In this document: positions 53,676 through 64,000 of the stretch, one piece after another
How positions within the stretch are numbered: position 1 is the first letter of the stretch
Layout of the letters: the number at the start of each line of letters is the position of its first letter
Assembly: GCF_003144245.1 (NCBI RefSeq)
Contig: NW_020289986.1
Coordinates: 1 to 64,000 of the forward strand
Length of the DNA stretch: 64,000 nucleotides
Direction of reading: 5' to 3'
Source: Jaminaea rosea
Taxonomy: Eukaryota; Basidiomycota; Exobasidiomycetes; Microstromatales
Notes under the pieces: generated by a model
Seen by the model: the letters and a program-made list of their open reading frames with translations, nothing else
The model's database searches: none
What the model was told of the DNA's origin: nothing
Program-made: the position numbers and the translations under genes

Positions 53676-55431
53676 ATGTCCACCCTCATCCTCGAGTCTC
53701 GCCCAAAAGAGCCATATATCAGCATATCCTGCCCTTACCCATCATGTCGCACCACACTAGAGTACCTGCCCCCCACAGCTCAACAGGCCAACCACGAAAA
53801 GCATCGCAGTGATAACAGCTTTCGGGTGGCTTGCTTCAAATGTAAGCAAAGGTTTGAGCCGCCCAATGCTGGAAAGTACATGAGGGACGCAAGGAGCGGC
53901 CAAGGTGCTAATGGGGCAGGGACCTCCTCATCGTCGTCCGGATCGACGTCCAAGCCGGCGACGAAGAGGAGGATTGGCACTGATGAGCGGCCATTGGACA
54001 TGACCTAGTGAGCATATCGACGGCCATGCTCCGCAGCTCGCATACATCGTGCTTACGATCTCTCACTCTTTACACCGGTTTGCACAGCTACGACATCCTA
54101 TCGCTTCCTGCCACCGCGACCCAAGAAGAGATCAAGAAATCTTACCGCAAGCTAGCCATCAAGCTTCACCCAGACAAGAACCCAGACGATGCTGAAGCGG
54201 CAGAAAAGTTCAAACAGCTAGCCACGGCCTACTCCATCCTATCGGATCCAGTCACACGACACAAGTACAACGAGTTTGGCGCCTCGACACCTGGCCTGGT
54301 ACCAGAGGATGGCTTCGTCGACCCAGAGGAGGTCTTCGGCAGCTTGTTCGGCGGGGCCAGGTTTGCCGATGTCATTGGCAAGGTCAGCATTGGCAGGGAG
54401 ATGAAGGAGGCGTTACAGCAAGACGAGGAGGAGCTGGAGAGACAGGCAAACGGACAGAGCGACCCTTCCAAGGCCGCTGCCTCTTCGTCCTCAAGTAACA
54501 GTGCCGGACTGTCCCCCGAAGCAAAGGCGGCAAAGGAAGCGCGAGAGAAGAAGCGCAACGAAGAGCGAGCGCGACAGAGGGAGGAGCGGGTGGCCATGCT
54601 TACTGAAAAGCTGGTGAGAAAACTGAGCGTGTACACAGAGAGTGTGCGCGGCATTGGAACAGGGGAGGAGGAACTCAAGGCTGAGGTAAAGAGGAGCTTC
54701 AGGGAGATTACGAGGTTGGAGGCGGAGGAATTAAAGCAGGAGAGGTGTGTTAGCCGTAGTGGTGACGAAACATCGACCTCAAAGATGGTCATAGCTGACC
54801 TCCTGATCTTCCCATCCGCCCGCACAGCTATGGTACCGAGCTTCTACACGTCGTAGGGTACATCTACCTATCCAAATCCCGCCACTACCTCGCATCGCAC
54901 CACGCCCCGCTTTCCTCCTCTTCAGGCACATCAACCCTCTCCTACCTCATTTCATCCCCGCTCGGTACCCTGGGAGGAATGTATCACTCCCTCTCTTCCT
55001 CGGCACACATTGTCTCCTCCACAGTCTCCACCGTACGAGCAGCCCTGGAGCTCAAGAGCGTTTTTGCCGAGCTGCAGAAGGCGGAACAGGCTCCGGGTGG
55101 ATTGAGTGAAGAGCGCAAGCGCGAGTTGGAGGAGAAGGCTGCGCAAAAGGGAATGGAGGCTCTATTCAAGGGAGCGAGTCTCGAGGTGGAGAGCGTTATT
55201 CGCGATGTCTGTGATAGGGTCCTTTATGGCACGGGGGCGGCCCAAGGTGAGGAGGGAGCGGGAGGTGAGGCAGCTCTGAGTAAGGAGACGCAGAGATTGC
55301 GAGCTACGGCTCTCGGTATTGTGGGGAGCGTCTTTGTTGAGACGAAGCCAAAGGACGGGGCTACGCCGGGTGTGACGAATGGCAATGCTGCCGAGGGGGA
55401 GGGGGACTACGTGAAAGTGGATCGACAGTAG
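53676..55431 (+). CDS. DnaJ-X domain co-chaperone (Caj1/Djp1-like) with N-terminal Cys motif
   Basis: Three exons (53676-54007, 54088-54744, 54828-55431) give 530 residues. Unlike yeast Caj1/Djp1, in which the J domain starts at residue 1, here about 108 residues precede it. They contain SCPYPSCRTTL and ACFKCKQRF, a possible Zn-binding C-x4-C plus C-x2-C pair. The J domain starts at YYDILSLP, with the HPD motif in KLHPDKNP. A GLFGG-like GSLFGGARF, a Lys/Glu-rich helix and the DnaJ-X domain (YGTELLHVVGYIYLSKSRHYL) follow. Djp1-type proteins help peroxisomal or mitochondrial protein import. It is convergent with RecQ (208 bp). Confidence 0.88.
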
Positions 55432-55639
55432 ACGCGGAACTGTCGTAAACGGGCAGCATGATGGTGTAGTCGCGCTAATCCAACGAGACGATTCAAGCCA
55501 TGGTAGTTGAGAGCGAAACAGCGCGCGAAGAGGGCAGCGCAATCGCTTTGATTGATGGTTGACTAGCAGTACAAGAAGGGAAAACTCGTCATCTGGAAGA
55601 TCCAACACACCTTTGATCGCCATCATCTCCCACCCAACC

Positions 55640-58600
55640 TCAGAATGCAGCCGACCTCTTGGCCGGTCCTCCCGCTCTCCCTCTCCCTGGTAGCGGCATA
55701 TGCGCAATGCTCGCTCCACCCCCACCAGTGGCATGACGACCATTCGAGGGTGAAGGGTCGGACGCTCGTCCTCTTTTCGCCGCTCTGGTAGTGCCGTTGG
55801 TATCCACGTCATGATTGGCAAAGCGACTGAGGTCGACATCGTTGCCACCATTGCGAACGCCATTACGAGAGGTCGTCGACGCAATGTTCAGCCGACCCCT
55901 CTGCTGCGGCGGCTGACAGTCGGGTTCGAAGTCATCGTCGAAAACCACATCATCTTCCTCTTCGTCGGCAATCTCGATGGCCATGGCGCGCCCGACCGCA
56001 TTGCTCGTCGTGGTCCGATTGAGGTCTCTGATATTGTTGCTCCTCGCTCCACCGGCATTGGCCCATGCCAGTCCTGAAGCTGCATTCGTTCTACTAGGCC
56101 TGGTCAACCCACGGGGATGGAGAGCCTCGAAGCTTGCAGAGCGCTCGAGCATGCCTCGCGGCGGGAAAAGACGGTCATTCCCACCACCGCCGCCAGCAGG
56201 CGGACCCGGACTAGGCGATAGGTCCACGTTGGTGATATCCCATGCATCGTAGGGTTGCTCCTCCTCTTCGTCTTCGAAATCAAAATCGTCCCCGACCCGT
56301 CCCCTAGCCATGGGCGCCGTCCCCCTCGAGTTGGCGGCGGCCTTGCGATTAGCAGCTTGCAGCGTTGCAGTCACCGGGGCCGTAGGTCTCTGGACGCTCA
56401 GCTCCACCTTGGTCTCCCCTTTGAACAGTGCCTCCGCACCTGGCCCCAACTCGAGATAGGCGTTGGCAAAGCCCATTGCGTTGACCTCTGATCGCTCGTT
56501 GAAGACTTCGCGCACCGTCAGATGCTGGAAAAGCCGTTCCACGTCTCCTCTATTCATCGTGCTCCCGGCACCAGCCCACTTATGGCTGTGATGCCCACTG
56601 TCTCTGACTGCCCTACTCTGACTGCCCCGAAACACATCAACGAAGTGCAACATCGTCCACCCACTCTTCGCTCCCGACCTGCTCCGCTGATTGAGATCTC
56701 GAACCATCTCCGCTGCTTGACGAGCCTGATCAGTCAAGTCTTGCAGCATGGCGGCCTGGTGGTTCTTGGCCGCATTGCAACAGTTGTCGCACGTGTGGTG
56801 GCAGGACTCGGAGGGGAAGACTTCGCCAAAGTACTGGAGGACTTGAGATCGACGACAGTCTGATTTGTTCATGCAGTAGGCTACGACTCGGCGCAGATTG
56901 GAGTGTTGTTGCTCCTGAGTGGAGGGCAAGAGGCAAGGGAAGAGGTTGATGTGAGCACTCGATGCAGAATCGACAGCCCCTGTACCATCGCGCGCGTACG
57001 CACCTTCTGCTCCTTCGTCTTCTCATCCTTGTCAATCATCTGCTTGATCGAGTTCGTATCCCGATGATTGAAGAAGAGAACACATGTCGAGCTCTTCCCG
57101 TCTCTTCCTGCTCTTCCCGTCTCCTGATAGTATCCCTCGAGGGACTGCGGTAGGGTATGGTGAACAACGAAGCGCACGTCTCCCTTGTCGATGCCCATGC
57201 CGAACGCGATGGTGGCGACGATGATGCGGAATTCCCCTGCCTGCCACGACTCCTGGATGGCGAGGCGATCCTGCTTGCTCAAGGCGGCGTGGTAGTGCTG
57301 CGCTTGCAGATTGTGGTCACGCTTGAGCCGCTCTGCTACTTCCTCGCAAGCACGGCGAGAAAGGCAGTACACGATGCCGCATTGGTTGCGATGAGAAGTT
57401 TGGATGAACTTGGCTATGTCGGCAATGACCGTCCTGGAAGGCGAGAGAGAGAGAGAGGGTCAGACATAGTCGTCAGTACGTGCACATCGTCTCACGGCGA
57501 CTCAGTGCGCACTCACTTGGCATTCTTGTCGCGCACCTCGTACCGCAAATTTGCACGATTGAAGGATTGCTCGAGCACCCTACAGCCCTTGATCCCCAGA
57601 CTAGACACGACGTCTGTCTTGACGCGATCATTCGCTGTTGCTGTCATAGCCATCACGGGGATCCCTGGGTAGTCCTGCCTAAGCTTGCCCAACGTCTGGT
57701 AATCTGGGCGAAAGTCATGGCCCCACTGAGAGACACAGTGCGCCTCATCGATGACGAAGCGAGCCAGGAGCTTCTTGCGGTGGAGACTAGTGAAGATGTC
57801 CGTTGCTTGTCTTGATCTACCCACGAACTCGGGCGTGAGGTAGAGGAGACGTGTGGTCACCTGCTTCGAGAAGAGCTCCTGCAACGCGAACTCGCGCTTT
57901 GAGACGGCCATGTCCCCCGTAAGCATGAGGGCGGGAATCGTCTTGTCGAGAAGGTGCCGGACTTGGTCGTGGATGAGGGAGAGGAGTGGGGATATAACGA
58001 TGGTGACTCCTTGTGTGCGACCAGAGTCGATGAGTGCGGGTAGCTGGTAGCAGAGTGACTTGCCCCCGCCCGTGGGCATGAGGCAGAATACGTCTTCACC
58101 GTTGAGAGTAGCATTGATTGCTTCGAGCTGGTTGTTGCGGAATTCATGCAGCTTGAAGGTGCGACGCAGCGCTTTGGCGACATCGCGTGACCAGACGTAG
58201 TTCATCTGCTCGCGCATGCTCACGCGCTTCTTTGCCACCTCAGCGTTGCCCTCGTGATGGCGCTTCAGTGTGGTACGGTGGCTGACTGGACTCCTCGCCG
58301 CCCCGGCCGCTGCTGCCGGTCCTGCTCCGGAGCCAGAGCTGCCAGGCTGTGGCCGTCTAGAGTCGAATTGGACGCGAGACGTCGAGGCTCGATTCAAGGC
58401 TTCCTCTTCTCCTTGTATTTCCGCCATGAGTGCTTCCTCATCATCGTCGAAGAAGGCAGAGTCGAGATTGGTAAAGTCTGCATCGTCACCCTGTTCGTCG
58501 GGCCCCAATCCCTTCTCGTGGTGGGAATAGTCTGCAGCTCTGATTCGCTCGACAGGCGCACGAGGCTGCGGGCTGCGAACAGGTCCCGCACTCGGCAGGC

Positions 58601-59587
58601 TAGGAACGAAGCGCTTTGCTGAAGAGCCTGTACGACGAGCAGATGCAGGTGGTGGCGGTGTGGGAGGAGAAGGCGAAGGCCGTTGCTCCGTCGGTCGGTC
58701 GAAGGTATGATGGCGATTCATCGACGATGTGCTGCGTTGCTGCTGGCTGCGATGGATGGGAGCTGCCGCCGAGATTTGTGGCGGGGAGAGCTCGCGAGGA
58801 GGCTGTGCGGGCTGAGGCGGCTGAGATGATCCTGGAAAGCTGGCCGACCCGCGCTCAGCGAGAATCTTCTTTATATGCTCGATGCGAGCAGTGAGAAATT
58901 GTCTCGAAGACTTGAGCCACTCTGGATCTGTACCAGGCGGAGCATTGCCCTCCATGAGCTCTATGAGCTGCTCGTTGACCTTGTCCTTGCGCTGAAGGTT
59001 GGCCATGAGCATGGCGTTGAGGTCATCGGTCGATTTGTCCTCGAGAAAATCGCCGGACGACGTGACGCTCGCTGGTGGCATCATACCACTGGAAGGAGGA
59101 TTAGAGGAGCGCGAGTCAGATGAAGAAGACGATGGACCATTGCCATTGAGTCTTCCCACGACGACTCTGCTGGAGCTAGCAGCGTTGACGGCAGAAGGAG
59201 GCTGATTCTCGCTGGCGCGTGACGTCTCAGGGCGAGCAGGGGGCGTAGCGATCACTTCTGTAAGGTATGCGTGGGGATGAGCATGGATATATGCTATTGC
59301 TGATTCGCTCTCGACTCACGGAACACTATGTCGTCGTCGTCATCGTCTGGATCTGGCTTGACGATTCTGCGAGTGCCACTCGAGGCAATGCTCTTGACCT
59401 GACTCGCGTCATTCTCCTTGTTACTACCTTGAGCTGTAGCGCTTCCCTCGAAGCTATCTTCTTCTTGGGCATTGCGGACGCTGCCGTCGTCGTCGCGGCC
59501 ATCATCACCTGTCATGACGGGTCGCGTCGAGTCGCGTCGAGATTTGGACGAGGAAGGTGGAGTGGGCGAGCTAGACTTCGAGGCCAT
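55640..59587 (-). CDS. RecQ-family DNA helicase (Sgs1/BLM-like)
   Basis: Four exons, in minus order 59587-59320, 59257-57517, 57433-57004 and 56914-55640, give 1,237 residues. The disordered acidic N-terminus (about 1-430) precedes the helicase domain: [17 protein letters not shown] (Walker A, about 480), [19 protein letters not shown] (about 595), [14 protein letters not shown] and [15 protein letters not shown]-like motif VI. An RQC region with [12 protein letters not shown] and DNCC zinc ligands and the VRDLNQ... winged-helix stretch follow. No HRDC domain is seen before the stop; instead the tail is disordered. RecQ helicases resolve recombination intermediates and stalled forks with topoisomerase III. 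It shares a 355-bp divergent promoter with the AT-hook protein. Confidence 0.93.
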
Positions 59588-59942
59588 CTCGTCGTGAGGT
59601 GCGATGCTGGCAGTTGAGCTCTTATACGACCATGATGTCGAGGCAGCTCTGCTGAGAACGAGTGTTGGCGCAGATGGTGATGATGCTGCTCAGCAAGGAT
59701 GATTGATGAGTTGACGACTAAAGTGTTGGCTTCGACGGAAAGCCAGTTGAAATGACGCGCCTCGCCCTGCCACTGCCAACCACGTGTTCCAGTCCGCCCT
59801 TTTTGGCCTGAGCTCAATTGTCGTTCGAGTTGGTCGACGGCTGAGCTCGCGCTGAGCAACAGGTCCTTCTCATCACTCCATTCAAGCCATTTGTCATGCC
59901 ACGCTGAGCTGACGACGAAGTCATTCGAGCGCATATCCGATC
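59588..59942. promoter_or_regulatory. Divergent RecQ/AT-hook gene promoter
   Basis: 355 bp between the start codons. Nothing strongly motif-like is visible. The short distance suggests coordinated expression, which is inference. Confidence 0.5.
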
Positions 59943-62900
59943 ATGGAAGGGGCGTCGCTCATTCAGCCAGGGGTGGCAGCCCCATCGCGAGATCAACAGC
60001 CGCAGGGCAAGAGCAGTAGCGGCCTAGTCGACATCTTTACTCCCGGATTCGAGGCTGAAGGTAACAGCCTCGAGCACATTCTGTCGCATAGCAGCAGCGG
60101 TTTGGACTGGCCAGGAAGAAGAAGTCATGAGTATGACGTCGCGGATGACCTTTTCGGAGATAATCTCTTCGACGACGAGGGCACGTTTGAGGAGACGACA
60201 TCCACCAACACCAACAGCCGCCGTACCTCGCCCATGGATGCATTCTCACCGCAATCCGCCTCGTCCTCATTCCATTCGCCGTTGCTCTCCATCCCACCAC
60301 GCGCTTCAATATCTTCGAGTTCAGGCCTCATCCTCCCGGTAGGACGTGGACCTGCTTCCACTGGCGCAAGTACGACGCCTCCAACGGCGGAACAGCAGGC
60401 CGTGAGCGACCCTGAACTTGCCAGTCAGTTTCATCATCATTCATTCTATGCTCCCTATCGCCCCAGCGACGCATCCGCAAATGCGAATGAGGTAAGAGCA
60501 CGATATACTAGTGACTCCTCAAGCAATGCCAAAGAGGTAAGCGGCAACTCGGGCGACAGCAACGCAGCCACAGCAACCGCGACCACCCCGAAGGAAGACA
60601 GCACCGGGCGAAAAAAGCGTAAGAGAAAGGTTGCCAGCTCCCAAAGTAATGCAGCATCGGGTCAATTGGCTCAGACGGAGGAGGAGATCGAGGACGAGGC
60701 CAAGCGCGTGAGGAAGGAGAGGCAAGCTGCTTGGGCAAGGGCGAAGAGAGCGGAAAAGAGGGAGCAAAGGGAGAAGGACAAGCTACAGCGTGAGGCAGCT
60801 GAGGCAGCTGCAGCCGCCGCCGCCAAGCCCCGATGGAACGTCGATGCAGCAGTCGTCGCGGAAGTGGCCTCGAAGAATACGCTGGCTACCTTCTCGTGGC
60901 TGTCTCCGGGCCCCTCGCGAGCACAATCGCAGGAATCGCAGCCGACAAGCAGCCGTGGTAGCGCAACGACAGATCCCAGCGCACCAGCAACGCCTATTCG
61001 AGCTCGAAGCCAGGGTCAAGATCGCGGGCGCCGTACAAGTCGAGCTTCGGGAGGTAGCCGCAGCAGAGATAGAGGGGCAAGCGCCACATCGGGGGCTAGC
61101 ACCTCTCGAGCGTCACAGTCAGCAATCGACCTTACCGAGGATGACGAGTCGACTTTGAGTGCAGCGAGATTTCTCCAAGCCGAGGATAATGCTAGTACCT
61201 CGCAGCAGCCGCTCGTTCCTATCCTCACAGGTGGCGGAGCTGCCTCGGAGTGCCTACGACCGGCTGATCCGCCGACGCAGCAGAAGGAGTCATTGCAGCA
61301 ATTCGCGCCCCCTGTTCCCTCGCGGCCATCTGCAACATCACGATGCGCAGCTACAGCATCGTCATCTGCCGCTATCGAGTCGACGCCAGCTCAGCCACCA
61401 ACAACGGCTGCCACGTCGAGCCTGCGCAACGAGACCGACAACACCACCTCAAGCAGCGAGGATGACGAGGACGAAAGGATATTTCGTGCCGGAGCAAATC
61501 CTCGGGCAGCTCAAAAGCAGTCCCGTGATCGCAACAATGCCCAGTCATCAACCAACATGGCCCCAGACAAGAATGGAGAAGACGAGCGCGAGGTTGAGAT
61601 CAACAATCTCTTCGACATCGGATTGCAGCCCTCCAGCGACGGCGAGCATCACAATAGTAGCGGCGCTGAAGTGGAGACCTTGAGGGCAGCAACCGCCGCG
61701 TTCTCAGAGAAAGAGGGCGAGCGAAGCATAGAATCGCCGCGACCTACTACTGCCTCCTCGGCGCCTGCACTACGTCGCGGTAAGACTTTGCCTGGCCTCA
61801 CTGGCCATTCATTGGATGAGTGGTCGTTAGACAGTCAAGGCGATGAGACAACGGTGGCGTCACGAAGCCTGGCCGGTGTCGGAGTCTACGCTTCACAGCC
61901 GGCTACATCACACGACCATGGACAGTCAAGGACGGCCGGCCGACTGCAGGTCTCTGCATCTCAGCCCAACCTAGGAGACGCCAAGGGCAAGGGCAAGCCT
62001 GGCCGCCCTCGCACACGCGCAGCACCGGACCCGGCTACACCCAAGCGTAAGCCAGGGCGACCTCGCAAGGAGCAAAGCAGCAGCCAAATGTCTCTACGCG
62101 ACGCTATCGCAGCATCATCGTCACAGCCTGCAGGCGAGTACCGAGGCCCAGGCAAAGGCGCAGCAGCTGTCAAAGTACTTGCGACGAAGCAGCAGCGACA
62201 AGACGCATCTATTCCAGCGCCTGGCCAGCCTCTCGAGGACACCGTGGCATCGGCATCGGCTGTCCCGACCGCTCCCTTCTCTTCCACACCGGTCGACACG
62301 ACCAGCGAGACTGCTGGTCCAGACGTAGCGCCGCCGAAGCGAAAGCGCGCTCGTCCGCTTGGTTCCAAGAATCGCTCACCCGCAGAGCAAGCAGCGGCAC
62401 GGGCATCAGCCATTCCTCAGCGAAGAACCGGACGTCCGCGCAAGGCGCAGCCTGACCCAGCAATCCCAGAGTCATCGGAGTTGCAGGGAGAAGTCGTCGT
62501 TTTGCAGAGATCTCCTACAGGTAGAGAGCGTCGTCGAGCATCGGTTTCGGCCGTCTACGTGGATCGGGTCAGCTCAGATGAGGATGGATTCAGTATGCCC
62601 TTGAGAGCGGCGCCAACCCTCCTCGCATCCAAAGACAGCCCCCCTCGTCCTCGTGCTCCTCCACGCAGAGCCTCGGATTCTGCCATTACGGCTCGTGTAC
62701 GCGCCCCTCGCCGCACCATTGTGTACACGTCATCTTCGGAATCCGAGCCGGAGGAAGGCGGAGATTCACGAAGAGTGGCGTCAGCCTCTCCTATACGACC
62801 TCTTATCACCGCCTCGACGAACTGCAAGAGACTTCCGGACGTGACGATCGACTCCTCAGAAGAAGAGGCAGCAGCAGCTGCTGCTGCAGCGTCGGGAGCC

Positions 62901-64000
62901 CTGGTGCCTTGGCTTGCTGACAGGGGCAGCAGGGGCAGCGAGGAAAGTGAGACGGATGCCGTGCAGTCAATGCCGATGCGGAGAACGCCTGATCAAGACG
63001 AGAGCATAGGCTGCGCCGGAAGGTCACCGAGCAGGGCGCAGTCGAGCACTCCTGCGCTCGAAGCAGCCCCTTCTCCCAGCTCTGACGCGATGCAACAGAT
63101 CAGCCCCGTCCACCAAGAGAACGCGTCAGAACTAGTACCACACGAGAACCTACTTTCTAACTGGCTGTCGCCTGCGCAAACCCCTGCAACAACGCCACGA
63201 TGTGGATCAACACCTTGCAGAGCTGTGACGCCCACGCAATTAAACGGGGACGATGCCGTGTCGCTTGCTGTACCTTTCGAAGCTGCCCCACCTCCTTTGC
63301 TCGTCAACGATGATTTGCCTCTCCTCCCCGACGATGCCTTGGACGCTCGGCCACAAATATCAGCTGTCACCGACTTTTCACCCTCGGAGGCCACGCAGGA
63401 GACTTCAGCCGTCAAGAGCATAATCCGACGTCCTGTCACTGACAGGGGCAGCCAAGCCGGAGAAGAGAAGGGCAGGACGCGAGTCAAGGCGGGCAATGAG
63501 AATGCTCCGCAGGGAAAGAAGAAGCAAGCGGTCAAGTCTGCTACCAAAAGGCTCGCCAATGGGGGACCTGGAAAGGGCCATCGACTGGTCCCGGGACAGT
63601 TGACGCTAGCCAATGCCCCGCGCGCCATCGTCGAGCGTATCGTTCGCTTCGGTCACTTGGACTACCTGGTCGTGCCTACTAGGGAGGACCTCGTGTCGGC
63701 GCAAGCTGCGGGGAGAGGGCTGGTTCGGGGACGCAGCCTAGCAAAGAAGTCGACTGGAGCCGCAACCTCCCATGAGGCGCCGATGAAGACCTCGGATTCA
63801 CTGGTCTTACCGGAAATGTCAGCATCCATCTCGTCATCCGCTATCCAGGGCTCCTCACCCTCGCCGCCAATACCTGAAGACCAGCTGCCTCCCCACGGGT
63901 CGGCACTGCTTTCGCCTTGCTTCGACCCCTGTTCGCATCGTACCCCATCCGACTTGAAGGCGGTCTCGCCAGGCCTGCCACCACCGCAGCCAGCCGAAGC
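59943..64000 (+). CDS. Large disordered AT-hook protein (partial, runs off right edge)
   Basis: The frame from the ATG at 59943 has no stop to the window end (1,352 codons plus 2 nt). Composition is Ser/Ala/Pro/Arg-rich and mostly disordered. Three AT-hook cores lie at residues 685-690 (KPGRPR), 703-709 (KPGRPRK) and 827-834 (RRTGRPRK). A weaker basic hook-like segment lies at 799-805. AIDLTEDDE (394-402) is a SUMO-interaction-like motif. A Lys/Arg coiled-coil-like segment lies at about 235-280. WLSP occurs at 319-322 and 1074-1077. I do not recognise the family. Fungal Slx4, which has AT-hooks or SIMs and a C-terminal domain, is a candidate that cannot be tested, as the end is missing. Confidence 0.75.
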   Translation, partial: MEGASLIQPGVAAPSRDQQPQGKSSSGLVDIFTPGFEAEGNSLEHILSHSSSGLDWPGRRSHEYDVADDLFGDNLFDDEGTFEETTSTNTNSRRTSPMDAFSPQSASSSFHSPLLSIPPRASISSSSGLILPVGRGPASTGASTTPPTAEQQAVSDPELASQFHHHSFYAPYRPSDASANANEVRARYTSDSSSNAKEVSGNSGDSNAATATATTPKEDSTGRKKRKRKVASSQSNAASGQLAQTEEEIEDEAKRVRKERQAAWARAKRAEKREQREKDKLQREAAEAAAAAAAKPRWNVDAAVVAEVASKNTLATFSWLSPGPSRAQSQESQPTSSRGSATTDPSAPATPIRARSQGQDRGRRTSRASGGSRSRDRGASATSGASTSRASQSAIDLTEDDESTLSAARFLQAEDNASTSQQPLVPILTGGGAASECLRPADPPTQQKESLQQFAPPVPSRPSATSRCAATASSSAAIESTPAQPPTTAATSSLRNETDNTTSSSEDDEDERIFRAGANPRAAQKQSRDRNNAQSSTNMAPDKNGEDEREVEINNLFDIGLQPSSDGEHHNSSGAEVETLRAATAAFSEKEGERSIESPRPTTASSAPALRRGKTLPGLTGHSLDEWSLDSQGDETTVASRSLAGVGVYASQPATSHDHGQSRTAGRLQVSASQPNLGDAKGKGKPGRPRTRAAPDPATPKRKPGRPRKEQSSSQMSLRDAIAASSSQPAGEYRGPGKGAAAVKVLATKQQRQDASIPAPGQPLEDTVASASAVPTAPFSSTPVDTTSETAGPDVAPPKRKRARPLGSKNRSPAEQAAARASAIPQRRTGRPRKAQPDPAIPESSELQGEVVVLQRSPTGRERRRASVSAVYVDRVSSDEDGFSMPLRAAPTLLASKDSPPRPRAPPRRASDSAITARVRAPRRTIVYTSSSESEPEEGGDSRRVASASPIRPLITASTNCKRLPDVTIDSSEEEAAAAAAAASGALVPWLADRGSRGSEESETDAVQSMPMRRTPDQDESIGCAGRSPSRAQSSTPALEAAPSPSSDAMQQISPVHQENASELVPHENLLSNWLSPAQTPATTPRCGSTPCRAVTPTQLNGDDAVSLAVPFEAAPPPLLVNDDLPLLPDDALDARPQISAVTDFSPSEATQETSAVKSIIRRPVTDRGSQAGEEKGRTRVKAGNENAPQGKKKQAVKSATKRLANGGPGKGHRLVPGQLTLANAPRAIVERIVRFGHLDYLVVPTREDLVSAQAAGRGLVRGRSLAKKSTGAATSHEAPMKTSDSLVLPEMSASISSSAIQGSSPSPPIPEDQLPPHGSALLSPCFDPCSHRTPSDLKAVSPGLPPPQPAE

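Noticed and set aside
1-64000. CRISPR arrays, bacterial operons, ribosome binding sites and integrated virus-like elements
   Set aside because: No spaced-repeat array, reverse transcriptase, integrase or capsid-like frame was seen; gene structure is eukaryotic throughout.

Overview
The window is nuclear DNA of a fungus, almost certainly a basidiomycete. Genes are dense on both strands and GC-rich. Introns are mostly 50-110 nt with GTGAGT-type donors and CAG/TAG acceptors, and many proteins carry long Ser/Ala/Gln-rich disordered stretches. The gene set (UVDE endonuclease, Mcy1-type cysteine synthase, Arg8, Hat1, Yvh1, Vps33, Uso1, membrane-anchored Tcd) is fungal. Placement in Ustilaginomycotina is a guess from style and was not tested. 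I joined exons by splice signals, reading phase and family conservation, so every multi-exon model is a prediction.

Layout. 1-2730 has no convincing gene but holds a 13-bp minisatellite. 2731-9705 holds a small one-helix protein (-), a mitochondrial RNase III-domain protein (+), a small secreted Cys protein (+), a two-exon gene with an I-PpoI-type His-Cys endonuclease domain and an AT-hook (+), and a five-exon RUB1/NEDD8 gene (-). 9966-18435 holds USO1/p115 (+), UVE1 (-) and a secreted aspartic protease (-). After a 2-kb gap come an Asterix/PAT-complex subunit (+), cysteine synthase (-), HAT1 (-), synaptojanin-like phosphatase (+), YVH1 (+) and a penta-EF-hand protein (+). Then come ARG8 (-), a peroxisomal enoyl-CoA isomerase (-), a 1.6-kb gap, a 1,525-residue C2H2 transcription factor (+), a Tcd-type tRNA t6A dehydratase (+), VPS33 (-), a mitochondrial PDK-like kinase (-), a CaM kinase (+), a TMEM19/DUF92 membrane protein (-), a DnaJ-X co-chaperone (+), a RecQ helicase (-), and a more than 1,352-residue AT-hook protein (+) that runs off the right edge.

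The genes are mostly unrelated housekeeping functions: membrane traffic (USO1, VPS33, inositol phosphatase, PEF protein), mitochondrial and peroxisomal metabolism (ARG8, cysteine synthase, isomerase, PDK, RNase III protein), and genome maintenance or chromatin (UVE1, HAT1, RecQ, AT-hook protein). Short divergent promoters pair RUB1/USO1, HAT1/phosphatase, PDK/CMK, TMEM19/DnaJ and RecQ/AT-hook protein. The most unusual loci are the His-Cys endonuclease gene with every catalytic and zinc residue intact, the RNase III protein that keeps its active site but shows no double-stranded-RNA-binding domain, and the AT-hook/SIM protein beside RecQ.
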